Assembly: GCF_004762045.1 (NCBI RefSeq)
Contig: NZ_SJOM01000007.1
Span: 1,752,916 to 1,816,915, forward strand
DNA length: 64,000 bases
Source of the DNA: Mycobacterium sp. DL99
GTDB taxonomy: Bacteria; Actinomycetota; Actinomycetes; Mycobacteriales; Mycobacteriaceae
Direction: 5' to 3'
In this document: positions 29,303 to 36,868 of the stretch, piece by piece
Layout: each line of letters starts with the position of its first letter
How positions within the stretch are numbered: the stretch's first letter is position 1
The notes under the pieces: model-generated
What the model saw: only the letters and a program-made list of their open reading frames with translations
What the model was told of the DNA's origin: nothing
The model's database searches: none
Program-made: the position numbers and the translations under genes

Positions 29303-29796
29303 TGCCGAACGAGCCCGGAACCCTGGCGCACACGTTCAGCCGAATGATGTTCCGCGGCATGGACAAGATGCGCCACCGCGATGCCTTCGACATCGGACCG
29401 GCCACCGCGAGCACCTTCGCCGGGTTCGGGAACTACCGGCAGATCGTGTTGGTGACTTTCAAGAAATCGGGGGAGGCGGTGCCCAGCCCGATCAACCACG
29501 GCATCGCTGACGGCAAGCTCTACGTGCGCACCGATGCGTCGACCGGGAAGGTCAAACGCATCCGTAACAACCCGGATGTCCTTGTGGTGGCGAGCAGCCT
29601 GCGCGGCAAGCCCATCGGCCCCGTGGTGGCCGGCGTGGCGCGCATCCTGCCTGAGCCGGAACACGCGCATGCCAACGCGGTGATCGCCGCCAACTGGAGC
29701 TCACCCATGAAGCTGCTCGAGCGCAGCCTCGATGTGAGTAGTCAGACCCTGGGTGTGCCAATGGCTTTCATCGAGATCACGCCCGCCGGGGCGTGA
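29302..29796 (+). CDS. F420/FMN split-barrel (PPOX class) oxidoreductase-like protein
   Basis: 164 residues with the split-barrel pattern 'FGNYRQIVLVTFKKSGEAVP', 'PINHGIADGKLYVRTDASTG' and 'KVKRIRNNPDVLVVASSLRG' seen in the PPOX-type, F420- or FMN-binding family. No N-terminal signal. It is translationally coupled to sigJ by TGATG overlap, so it is probably co-expressed with the sigma factor. Cofactor and substrate cannot be told from sequence alone. GTG 29299 is an alternative start. Confidence 0.82.
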   Translation: MPNEPGTLAHTFSRMMFRGMDKMRHRDAFDIGPATASTFAGFGNYRQIVLVTFKKSGEAVPSPINHGIADGKLYVRTDASTGKVKRIRNNPDVLVVASSLRGKPIGPVVAGVARILPEPEHAHANAVIAANWSSPMKLLERSLDVSSQTLGVPMAFIEITPAGA

Positions 29797-29808
29797 CAGC
29801 ATCCGGCG

Positions 29809-30600
29809 TCACAAGACGTACGGGATCAACGCTTTGCGGTCGGTGGGGTACTCGGGAAACTTCTCCTGATACCAGTCGTGGGTGCCCAGCGCCCGGGGGA
29901 TCAGGTTGCCCGCGGTGATCAACAGGATGGCAACCCCGGGCAAGGCCCAGGTCAGTATTGCGAAGCCGGACCAGGCGATGATCTCGCCCAGATAGGCCGG
30001 GCTGGTGACGAACCGGAAGCCGCCGCCGAACGGGATCCGGTATTCGGCAGCACCCGGGTTGTTCTTGTCACGCAGGTTCCGCACGATCGATTCGGAATTG
30101 ACCAGTAGCGCGAACCCACCCAGGTAGATCACCAACCCCACCAGGAATCGCGGGTCGGTCAGCCACTCGGTGGTGTACTGCCCGAAGAAGTCCTGGCTGA
30201 ACAGGGTTCCGTTGAGGTAGCCGTGCATGGAGGTGACGAGCATGCCCATCACGATCACCGAGATGTTGAACGTGCCGCGCTTGCCGGGCACCTGGCGGAT
30301 CGCGAGCGGGAAGAACCAACCGCGGTTGGCGTAGTGCAGCAGCCAGATCCCGGCGAGCACCAGGGACGTCGGCTCGAATCGGTTCGGCCCGGCCAGGTAG
30401 CTGATCAAGAACACCACGGTGGCGGGGATCTCCATCAGCCACCAGCCGAGCTTCGGGTTGAGGTTCAAGCCGAGTTTCGTCGTCGAGAAGCGCCCGTAGG
30501 AACTCTGTGCGAAGAAACCGCCGATGATCACGAATGCCGCGAACGCGAAGGCCGCGGTCAGCACCGTGTCATAGAACGTGTTGCCGGTGTACCAGTGCAT
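29809..30600 (-). CDS. Steroid 5-alpha-reductase-like (DUF1295) membrane protein
   Basis: 263 residues with about six or seven hydrophobic helices. The C-terminal signature 'FGGGFRFVTSPAYLGEIIAW' and the following 'HDWYQEKFPEYPTDRKALIPYVL' pattern match the 3-oxo-5-alpha-steroid 4-dehydrogenase C-terminal family. Such enzymes reduce a conjugated double bond using NADPH in membranes. The natural substrate in mycobacteria could be a steroid or polyprenoid. It is convergent with the split-barrel gene. Confident on family, not substrate. Confidence 0.87.
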   Translation of the reverse strand: MHWYTGNTFYDTVLTAAFAFAAFVIIGGFFAQSSYGRFSTTKLGLNLNPKLGWWLMEIPATVVFLISYLAGPNRFEPTSLVLAGIWLLHYANRGWFFPLAIRQVPGKRGTFNISVIVMGMLVTSMHGYLNGTLFSQDFFGQYTTEWLTDPRFLVGLVIYLGGFALLVNSESIVRNLRDKNNPGAAEYRIPFGGGFRFVTSPAYLGEIIAWSGFAILTWALPGVAILLITAGNLIPRALGTHDWYQEKFPEYPTDRKALIPYVL

Positions 30601-30697
30601 GGCTGATTCCTAGGTGAGCTGGCGGTTTCAGCGGCTGCCGCCGCTATTTCTGTAACGTGTTCTACCACCCTGGCTCAGCCTGATGCCAGCGACACGG

Positions 30698-31279
30698 TCA
30701 CTGGGCCCACGGAACGCGGCATGCATCTCCGGAGTTGAAGCCCTGCTCGGTGATGCCCAGTGCCGAGTACATCCGGGACCGCATGTTCTCCACGCCGATC
30801 TGGTAGGTCAGCTCGATCACGCCGTCGTCGCCGAAACGCCGGCGTAGGTCGGCCACCTGCTCGTCGGTGACGGTGTGCGGGTCTGTCGTCATCGCATTGG
30901 CGTAGGCGATGGCGGCGCGCTCGTCATCGGTGAACAGTGGCGACGTGGCGTAATCGTCGATCGACTTGAGCCGTTCGACGTCGAGGTTCTCCAGCCGCAT
31001 CAGCATGGAGCCGAAGTCCACGCACCACGAGCAGCCGACGGTGCGGGCGGTCCAGAACACCGCGAGCTCGCGGACCGTGGCGGGCAGCTTCTTGGAGCCG
31101 CCCTGCAGCAGCATCTCGTGGACGCCGTTGGCGACCAGCAGACGCGGGTGGTTTGCGGCCACGGCGAACGGTTCAGGGACCTCGCCGAACTGGCGCTTGG
31201 CGTACCAGTACATGGCGCGGGTCAGCAGGCCGGCCTGTTTGGGGGTGACGGCGGGAATTCGTGTCTTCGTCTCGGTCAT
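30698..31279 (-). CDS. Carboxymuconolactone decarboxylase/AhpD-like protein, putative SigJ target
   Basis: 193 residues, all-helical CMD/AhpD family. The redox motif CxxC is present in 'FWTARTVGCSWCVDFGSMLM', and 'DERAAIAYANAMTTDPHTVT' is the second conserved block. AhpD-like members act as thiol peroxidases or reductants. CMD proteins are the characteristic genomic partners of ECF41 sigma factors. ATG 31279 lies only 8 bp beyond a CGTC -10 element, so the mRNA may be leaderless. Terminates near 30698, convergent with nothing close. Confidence 0.9.
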   Translation of the reverse strand: MTETKTRIPAVTPKQAGLLTRAMYWYAKRQFGEVPEPFAVAANHPRLLVANGVHEMLLQGGSKKLPATVRELAVFWTARTVGCSWCVDFGSMLMRLENLDVERLKSIDDYATSPLFTDDERAAIAYANAMTTDPHTVTDEQVADLRRRFGDDGVIELTYQIGVENMRSRMYSALGITEQGFNSGDACRVPWAQ

Positions 31280-31287
31280 ACGAGTTA

Positions 31288-31314
31288 GACGAGGCAGCCC
31301 CGCAATGTGTGACA
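31288..31314 (-). promoter_or_regulatory. ECF41-type (SigJ) promoter of the carboxymuconolactone decarboxylase gene
   Basis: On the minus strand, TGTCACA (31308-31314) is followed by exactly 16 bp and CGTC (31288-31291). This is the published ECF41 consensus (TGTCACA-N16-CGTC) as recalled. The start codon is at 31279-31277, giving an essentially leaderless transcript. Confidence 0.85.
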
Positions 31315-31322
31315 GTGCAAAA

Positions 31323-31392
31323 CGGGCGCCGACTCTGCGCTCAGATCGTGATTCCCCTCGAAAACACGATCTGAGCGCAGAATCGACGCCCG
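31323..31392 (-). terminator. Very long palindrome after sdhB
   Basis: 28-bp arms (31323-31350 and 31365-31392) pair at 26 of 28 positions around a 14-nt loop. The core arm is TCTGCGCTCAGATCGTG. It lies 23 bp past the sdhB stop and just upstream of the SigJ promoter, so it should insulate the CMD gene from sdh read-through. Confidence 0.8.
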
Positions 31393-31415
31393 GTAAGCAG
31401 CGTCGGCGACGAGAC

Positions 31416-32201
31416 CTAGCGCGCGAACATCAGCGCGCGCTTGACCTCCTGGATCGCCTGGGTCACCTGGATGCCACGCGGGCAGGCCTCGGTGCAGTTG
31501 AACGTGGTGCGGCAGCGCCACACACCGTCGACCTCGTTGAGGATGTCCAACCGCTCGGCGGCCGCCTCGTCACGCGAATCGAAGATGAACCGGTGTGCGT
31601 TGACGATCGCGGCCGGGCCGAAGTACGACCCCTCGCTCCAGTACACGGGGCAGCTGGTGGTGCAGCACGCGCACAGGATGCACTTGGTGGTGTCGTCGTA
31701 GCGGGCCCGGTCGGTGGCGCTCTGGATGCGCTCCTTGGTGGGCGGGTTGCCACTGGTGATCAGGTACGGCTTCACGGCGCGGTAGGCGTCGAAGAACGGC
31801 TCCATGTCCACCACGAGGTCCTTCTCCACGGGCAGGCCGCGGATCGGCTCGATGGTGATGGTGAGCTGCTTGCCCGCTTTCTTGGGCAGCAGGTCACGCA
31901 TGAGCACCTTGCAGGCCAGCCGGTTCACGCCGTTGATCCGCATGGCATCCGAGCCGCACACGCCGTGGGCGCAGGAGCGCCGGAAGGTCAGCGTGCCGTC
32001 CAGGTAGCCCTTTACGTACAGCAGCAGGTTCAGCAGCCGGTCCGAGGGCAGGCAGGGAACCCGGAAGCTCTGCCAACCCGCGGCGTCGGGGTTCTCGGGG
32101 TTGAACCGGGCGATCTTGAGAGTGACCATGACCGCGCCCTCGGGGACGGGGGGCAGCTCCGGGTCGCCGGCTTCGGGCTTGTCGATGACTGGGGCGCTCA
32201 T
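31416..32201 (-). CDS. sdhB: succinate dehydrogenase iron-sulfur subunit
   Basis: 261 residues. The plant-type [2Fe-2S] cluster Cys set appears in 'RRSCAHGVCGSDAMRINGVN' followed by RLAC. The [4Fe-4S]/[3Fe-4S] ligands are 'CILCACCTTSCPVYW' and 'CTEACPRGI'. SdhB passes electrons from the SdhA flavin to the quinone site. It is the last gene of the leftward sdhCDAB operon and overlaps sdhA by 1 bp. Mycobacteria carry a second Sdh complex elsewhere; this one corresponds to Rv3319. Confidence 0.96.
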   Translation of the reverse strand: MSAPVIDKPEAGDPELPPVPEGAVMVTLKIARFNPENPDAAGWQSFRVPCLPSDRLLNLLLYVKGYLDGTLTFRRSCAHGVCGSDAMRINGVNRLACKVLMRDLLPKKAGKQLTITIEPIRGLPVEKDLVVDMEPFFDAYRAVKPYLITSGNPPTKERIQSATDRARYDDTTKCILCACCTTSCPVYWSEGSYFGPAAIVNAHRFIFDSRDEAAAERLDILNEVDGVWRCRTTFNCTEACPRGIQVTQAIQEVKRALMFAR

Positions 32202-33955
32202 CAGTACTTCCGCTCCATCGGCTCGTAGCGGGTCTGGACCACGGGCTTGTAATCCAGGCGGATGTCGGAGAGCAGCTCGTTGCCCTCCTTGTAGGCCATG
32301 GTGTGCCGCATGTAGTTGGTGTCGTCGCGGTCGGGGTAGTCCTCACGCGCGTGTCCGCCGCGGGACTCCTTGCGGTTGAGCGCACCGACCACCGTCACCT
32401 CGGCCAGCTCCAGCAGGAAGCCCAGCTCGATGGCTTCGAGCAGGTCGCTGTTGTAGCGCTTGCCCTTGTCGTGCACCGTGATTCGGCTGTACCGCTCCTT
32501 GAGTGCGTGGATGTCGGTCAGCGCCTGCTTGAGCGTTTCCTCGGTGCGGAACACCGCGGCGTTGTTGTCCATCGACTGCTGTAGGGCAGTGCGGATGTCG
32601 GCGACGCGCTCGTGGCCGTGCTCGGACAGGATGTCGCCGACCCAGCCCACGACCATGTCGGCCGGGTTCTCCGGCAGGTCGACGTGATTGTGGTTGGCGG
32701 CGTACTCCGCGGCGGCGATACCGGCACGGCGGCCGAACACGTTGATGTCCAGCAGCGAGTTGGTGCCCAGACGATTGGCGCCATGCACCGACACACACGC
32801 ACATTCACCGGCGGCGTACAGGCCCGGGATGACGTTGGTGTTGTCGCGCAGCACCTGGCCGTGGATCGTGGTCGGGATGCCGCCCATGACGTAGTGGCAG
32901 GTCGGGTAGACCGGCACCAGTTCGGTCACCGGGTCCACACCCAGGTAGGTGCGGGCGAACTCGGTGATGTCGGGCAGCTTGGCTTCCAGCACGTCCTCGC
33001 CGAGGTGACGCACGTCGATGTAGACGTAGTCCTTGTTCGGTCCGGCGCCGCGGCCTTCGAGCACCTCGAGCACCATCGACCGGGCGACGATGTCACGCGG
33101 CGCGAGGTCGACGATCGTGGGCGCGTAGCGCTCCATGAACCGCTCGCCCTCGCCGTTGAGCAACCGGCCGCCCTCGCCGCGAACGGCCTCGGAGATCAGG
33201 ATGCCCAGGCCGGCCAGGCCTGTCGGGTGGAACTGGTGGAACTCCATGTCTTCCAAGGGAAGTCCCTTGCGGAAGATGATGCCCAGCCCGTCACCGGTCA
33301 GCGTGTGGGCGTTGGAGGTGGTCTTGTACATCCGGCCCGAACCGCCGGTGGCGAAGACGACCGCCTTGGCGTGGAAGATGTGGATGTCGCCGGTCGCCAG
33401 CTCGTAGGCGATGACGCCGGTGGCCACCGGGCCCGCCGGGGTGTCGGTCAGGGCGATGTCCAGCGCGTAGAACTCGTTGAAGAACTCCACGTCGTGCTTG
33501 ACGCAGTTTTGGTACAGCGTCTGCAGGATCATGTGGCCGGTGCGGTCGGCGGCGTAACAGGCCCGGCGCACCGGAGCCTTGCCGTGGTCGCGGGTGTGCC
33601 CGCCGAAGCGACGCTGGTCGATGCGGCCCTCTGGCGTCCGGTTGAACGGCATGCCCATCTTCTCGAGGTCCAGCACCGCGTCGATGGCCTCTTTGGCCAT
33701 GATCTCGACGGCGTCCTGGTCAGCGAGGTAGTCGCCACCCTTGACGGTGTCGAAGGTGTGCCACTCCCAGTTGTCCTCTTCGACGTTGGCCAGCGCGGCG
33801 CACATGCCGCCCTGTGCCGCGCCCGTGTGGGAGCGCGTCGGGTACAGCTTGGTCAGCACGGCGGTACGGACGCGCGGACCGGCCTCGACGGCCGCGCGCA
33901 TGCCGGCGCCGCCGGCACCGACGATGACGACGTCGTAGCGATGTTCCTGAATCAT
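32201..33955 (-). CDS. sdhA: succinate dehydrogenase flavoprotein subunit
   Basis: 584 residues. FAD-binding 'DVVIVGAGGAGMRAAVEAG', the flavinylation-site His in 'TRSHTGAAQGGMCAALAN', substrate-binding 'FHQFHPTGLAG' and 'PTCHYVMGGIPT', and catalytic Arg region 'HGANRLGTNSLLDINVFGRR'. It oxidises succinate to fumarate at the cytoplasmic face. It sits between sdhD and sdhB and corresponds to Rv3318. Confidence 0.97.
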   Translation of the reverse strand: MIQEHRYDVVIVGAGGAGMRAAVEAGPRVRTAVLTKLYPTRSHTGAAQGGMCAALANVEEDNWEWHTFDTVKGGDYLADQDAVEIMAKEAIDAVLDLEKMGMPFNRTPEGRIDQRRFGGHTRDHGKAPVRRACYAADRTGHMILQTLYQNCVKHDVEFFNEFYALDIALTDTPAGPVATGVIAYELATGDIHIFHAKAVVFATGGSGRMYKTTSNAHTLTGDGLGIIFRKGLPLEDMEFHQFHPTGLAGLGILISEAVRGEGGRLLNGEGERFMERYAPTIVDLAPRDIVARSMVLEVLEGRGAGPNKDYVYIDVRHLGEDVLEAKLPDITEFARTYLGVDPVTELVPVYPTCHYVMGGIPTTIHGQVLRDNTNVIPGLYAAGECACVSVHGANRLGTNSLLDINVFGRRAGIAAAEYAANHNHVDLPENPADMVVGWVGDILSEHGHERVADIRTALQQSMDNNAAVFRTEETLKQALTDIHALKERYSRITVHDKGKRYNSDLLEAIELGFLLELAEVTVVGALNRKESRGGHAREDYPDRDDTNYMRHTMAYKEGNELLSDIRLDYKPVVQTRYEPMERKY

Positions 33956-33958
33956 TGG

Positions 33959-34432
33959 TTAGCCCCCAATATTCGGGTCGAAGGTGACCAGGACGTAGGT
34001 GCCCAGAACCAACGTGAACCCTGTCGCCAGCAGCAGCAGCGAATTCAGGTAGAACTTCGTGACGTTCTTACGGGCGTAGTCGCCGATGATGGTGCGCAGG
34101 CCGTTGGCCCCGTGGATCATCGCGAGCCACAGCAGTGCCATATCCCAGATCTGCCAGAACGGGGAGGCCCAGCGCTGTGCGACATAGTTGAAGTCGATGC
34201 GGTACACGCCGTCCTGCCACATCAGCATGATGAACAGGTGGCCGAGCGCCAGGAACACGAGTGCCAGACCCGAGAACCGCATGAACAGCCAGGCGTACTT
34301 CTCGAAGTACGGAATGCCGCGGGGACGACGGGGCGCGCGCGGGTGATCCAGCGCGGCCGGTCGGTCGTGTTCGCGTTCCAACACCGGTGCCGGACGGCCC
34401 AACCTCGACTCGCCCGCTCCTGGCGCGCTCAC
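33959..34432 (-). CDS. sdhD: succinate dehydrogenase membrane-anchor subunit SdhD
   Basis: 157 residues with three hydrophobic helices: around 'FMRFSGLALVFLALGHLFIM', 'MALLWLAMIHGANGLRTIIG' and 'LNSLLLLATGFTLVLGTYVL'. The His in 'LGHLFIM' is a likely haem ligand and 'HGANGLR' matches the family. GTG 34432 overlaps the sdhC stop (GTGA). A longer ORF upstream is rejected because it runs inside sdhC. Confidence 0.92.
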   Translation of the reverse strand: MSAPGAGESRLGRPAPVLEREHDRPAALDHPRAPRRPRGIPYFEKYAWLFMRFSGLALVFLALGHLFIMLMWQDGVYRIDFNYVAQRWASPFWQIWDMALLWLAMIHGANGLRTIIGDYARKNVTKFYLNSLLLLATGFTLVLGTYVLVTFDPNIGG

Positions 34433-34845
34433 AGGAACCGCTCCGCCATGTGCATACCGAGAACTCCTAGTGCTGCGATGAGGACCACGGCAAAGACGCC
34501 GACGGCGACCGCGAGCATCTGCCGCTGGTAGCGGGGACCCTGCTGCCAGAAGTCGATGAGGATGACGCGGATGCCATTCAGTGCGTGGAACAGCACTGCG
34601 GCGACCAGGCCCATCTCCATCAATCCGACGATGGGGGTCTTGTACGTCTCGATGACCTCGTTGTAGGCCTGCGGGCTCACCCGGACCAACGCGGTATCTA
34701 GGACGTGTACGAACAGGAAGAAGAAGATCGTGGCACCGGTAATACGGTGCAGCACCCAGGACCACATTCCCGGATCACCGCGATAAAGGGTGCGCCGTCG
34801 TGCTTTCCTGGGTTGCGGAGCCGGTACCTCCGTCTGAGTACTCAT
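34429..34845 (-). CDS. sdhC: succinate dehydrogenase cytochrome b556 subunit SdhC
   Basis: 138 residues. 'YRGDPGMWSWVLHRITGATI' is the conserved quinone-site Ser/His-Arg region at the start of helix 1; two further helices follow ('GLVAAVLFHALNGIRVILID', 'AVAVGVFAVVLIAALGVLGM'). ATG 34845 has GGAGG 8 nt upstream; ATG 34863 is the alternative. First gene of the sdhCDAB operon. A DtxR/IdeR-box-like site lies ~130 bp upstream. Confidence 0.94.
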   Translation of the reverse strand: MSTQTEVPAPQPRKARRRTLYRGDPGMWSWVLHRITGATIFFFLFVHVLDTALVRVSPQAYNEVIETYKTPIVGLMEMGLVAAVLFHALNGIRVILIDFWQQGPRYQRQMLAVAVGVFAVVLIAALGVLGMHMAERFL

Positions 34846-34975
34846 CGGGCCCTCCAACGCCATCGGTGGGACGTCTGGGACTGCCTGTTAATTAGCCCCA
34901 AACCTCGGGGCGACTCTAAACCCATTTGTAGTGGCGAACGAATTACGGTTGAGCAGTTCGGCCCGCTGAACACAC

Positions 34976-34994
34976 AAAAGTTAGGCTTACCTAT
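34976..34994. promoter_or_regulatory. Candidate IdeR/DtxR box in the sdhC-cdd intergenic region
   Basis: The 19-mer AAAAGTTAGGCTTACCTAT matches 16 of 19 positions of the degenerate DtxR consensus TWAGGTWAGSCTWACCTWA, with the central GTTAGGCTTACCTA nearly ideal. IdeR is the iron-responsive regulator of mycobacteria. The 34846-35059 gap holds the divergent promoters of sdhC and cdd and no other gene. Confidence 0.6.
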
Positions 34995-35059
34995 CTTAAT
35001 GTACGGGTCGGGAATTGGGGTTTCGGAATGCATTCAGAACCTACGTCCGGGGTTGTCGC

Positions 35060-35458
35060 ATGACGATCGACATCGACTGGAATCTCTTGCGTAACAAGGC
35101 AATCGAAGTTTCAACCCGCGCCTACGCGCCTTATTCGGGCTTTCCGGTGGGGGCGGCGGCCCTGGTTGACGACGGCCGGATCGTGGCCGGATGCAATGTG
35201 GAGAATGTCTCATATGGCCTAGGTCTCTGTGCCGAGTGCGCTGTGGCCTGCGCCCTGCATTCCGGGGGCGGCGGAAGGCTCGTCGCGCTGGTGTGTGTGG
35301 GCCCCGACGGCGGTCTGCTGATGCCTTGCGGGCGCTGCCGGCAGGTGCTGCTCGAACACGGTGGGCCGGAGCTGCTCATCGACCACCCGAACGGCGCGCG
35401 ACCGCTGCGTGAGCTGCTTCCCGACGCCTTCGGGCCCGATGATCTGATGCGCGGGTAA
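35060..35458 (+). CDS. cdd: cytidine deaminase
   Basis: 132 residues, the size of the tetrameric bacterial enzyme. The zinc site is 'LCAECAVACAL' (Cys-Ala-Glu with catalytic Glu) and 'MPCGRCRQVLLEHGG' (Cys-x-x-Cys). 'AYAPYSGFPVGAA' is the conserved N-terminal block. It deaminates cytidine/deoxycytidine to uridine/deoxyuridine. deoA starts ~60 bp downstream, so the two probably form a pyrimidine-salvage unit. Confidence 0.95.
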   Translation: MTIDIDWNLLRNKAIEVSTRAYAPYSGFPVGAAALVDDGRIVAGCNVENVSYGLGLCAECAVACALHSGGGGRLVALVCVGPDGGLLMPCGRCRQVLLEHGGPELLIDHPNGARPLRELLPDAFGPDDLMRG

Positions 35459-35517
35459 GGCCAAGTGGTCCAACAACTCCGGGGGCCCCGCAGTTACCGG
35501 CGAGTAGGTTGACGGCC

Positions 35518-36810
35518 ATGCCTCATCTCGACGCGCCGACCGTCATCCGGACCAAGCGTGACGGCGGTGTGCTGTCCGACGCCGCAATCGACTGGGTGAT
35601 CGACGGCTACACCCACGGCCGGGTCGCCGACGAGCAGATGTCGGCGCTGCTGATGGCGATCTTCCTGAAAGGCATGGCACCGGCCGAGATCGCCCGCTGG
35701 ACGGCAGCCATGGTCGGCTCCGGAGAGCGGTTCGACTTCACCGATCTTCGTCGTGACGGAAAGCCGCTTGCCCTGGTGGACAAGCACTCCACCGGTGGGG
35801 TGGGGGACAAGATCACCATTCCGCTGCTGCCGGTCGTGATGGCCTGCGGTGCCGCCGTTCCGCAGGCGGCCGGGCGCGGGCTCGGGCACACCGGGGGAAC
35901 GCTCGACAAGCTGGAGGCGATCCCGGGATTCACCGCGGAGCTGTCGAAAGCCCAGATCCGGCAACAACTTCGGGACATCGGTGCGGCGGTGTTCGCGGCG
36001 GGCGAGCTGGCACCGGCAGACCGCAAGATCTACGCGCTGCGCGATGTCACCGGCACCACCGAATCGTTGCCGCTGATCGCGAGTTCGGTGATGAGCAAGA
36101 AACTGGCCGAGGGCGCGCGATCCCTGGTCCTGGATGTCAAGGTGGGCCGCGGTGCGTTCCTGAAGACCGAGGCCGAGTCGCGTGAGCTGGCAGCCACGAT
36201 GGTCGGCCTCGGCAATGCCAACGGGGTCCCGACCCGGGCCCTTCTCACCGACATGAACTGCCCGCTGGGCCGCACCGTCGGCAATTCCGTGGAGGTCGCC
36301 GAGTCGCTGGAGGTGCTGGCCGGCGGCGGACCGTCCGACGTGGTCACCCTGACCCTGGCGCTGGCCACCGAGATGCTCGACGCGGCCGGTGTCGACGGCA
36401 CAGACCCCGCCGAGACGCTGCGCGACGGCAGCGCCATGGATTGCTTCCGTGCGCTGGTGGCGGCCCAGGGCGGGGACCTGAGCCGCCCGCTGCCGATCGG
36501 AGCGGCCAGCGAGACCGTGACGGCCCCGCACGGCGGCATCATGGGCGACCTCGACGCCATGGGAGTGGCGCTGGCGGCCTGGAGGTTGGGTGCCGGCCGT
36601 GCCCAGCCGGGGGAGCCGGTGCAGCTCGGTGCGGGCGTGCGGGTCCACCGCAAGCCGGGGGAGCCGGTGGTCGCAGGGGAGGCGCTGTTTACCCTGCACA
36701 CCGACACCGCCGAGCGGTTGCCCGGCGCACTTGCCGAGCTCGATGGAGCCTGGACCGTCGGCGACGCCGCGCCGACGCAGCGAGCATTGATCATCGACCG
36801 GATCGGCTGA
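35518..36810 (+). CDS. deoA: thymidine phosphorylase
   Basis: 430 residues. 'VDKHSTGGVGDKITIPLLPV' is the phosphate/substrate-binding signature; 'SSVMSKKLAEGARSLVLDVK' and 'HTGGTLDKLEAIPGF' follow. Thymidine phosphorylase splits thymidine to thymine and 2-deoxyribose-1-phosphate. ATG 35518 is used; TTG 35509 is open in frame. It continues the cdd unit. Confidence 0.95.
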   Translation: MPHLDAPTVIRTKRDGGVLSDAAIDWVIDGYTHGRVADEQMSALLMAIFLKGMAPAEIARWTAAMVGSGERFDFTDLRRDGKPLALVDKHSTGGVGDKITIPLLPVVMACGAAVPQAAGRGLGHTGGTLDKLEAIPGFTAELSKAQIRQQLRDIGAAVFAAGELAPADRKIYALRDVTGTTESLPLIASSVMSKKLAEGARSLVLDVKVGRGAFLKTEAESRELAATMVGLGNANGVPTRALLTDMNCPLGRTVGNSVEVAESLEVLAGGGPSDVVTLTLALATEMLDAAGVDGTDPAETLRDGSAMDCFRALVAAQGGDLSRPLPIGAASETVTAPHGGIMGDLDAMGVALAAWRLGAGRAQPGEPVQLGAGVRVHRKPGEPVVAGEALFTLHTDTAERLPGALAELDGAWTVGDAAPTQRALIIDRIG

Positions 36811-36868
36811 CGCCCCGGATCGAGCCACGGGAACAACCGGGCCCGCCGAACGGGTTCTTCGTTGGACC

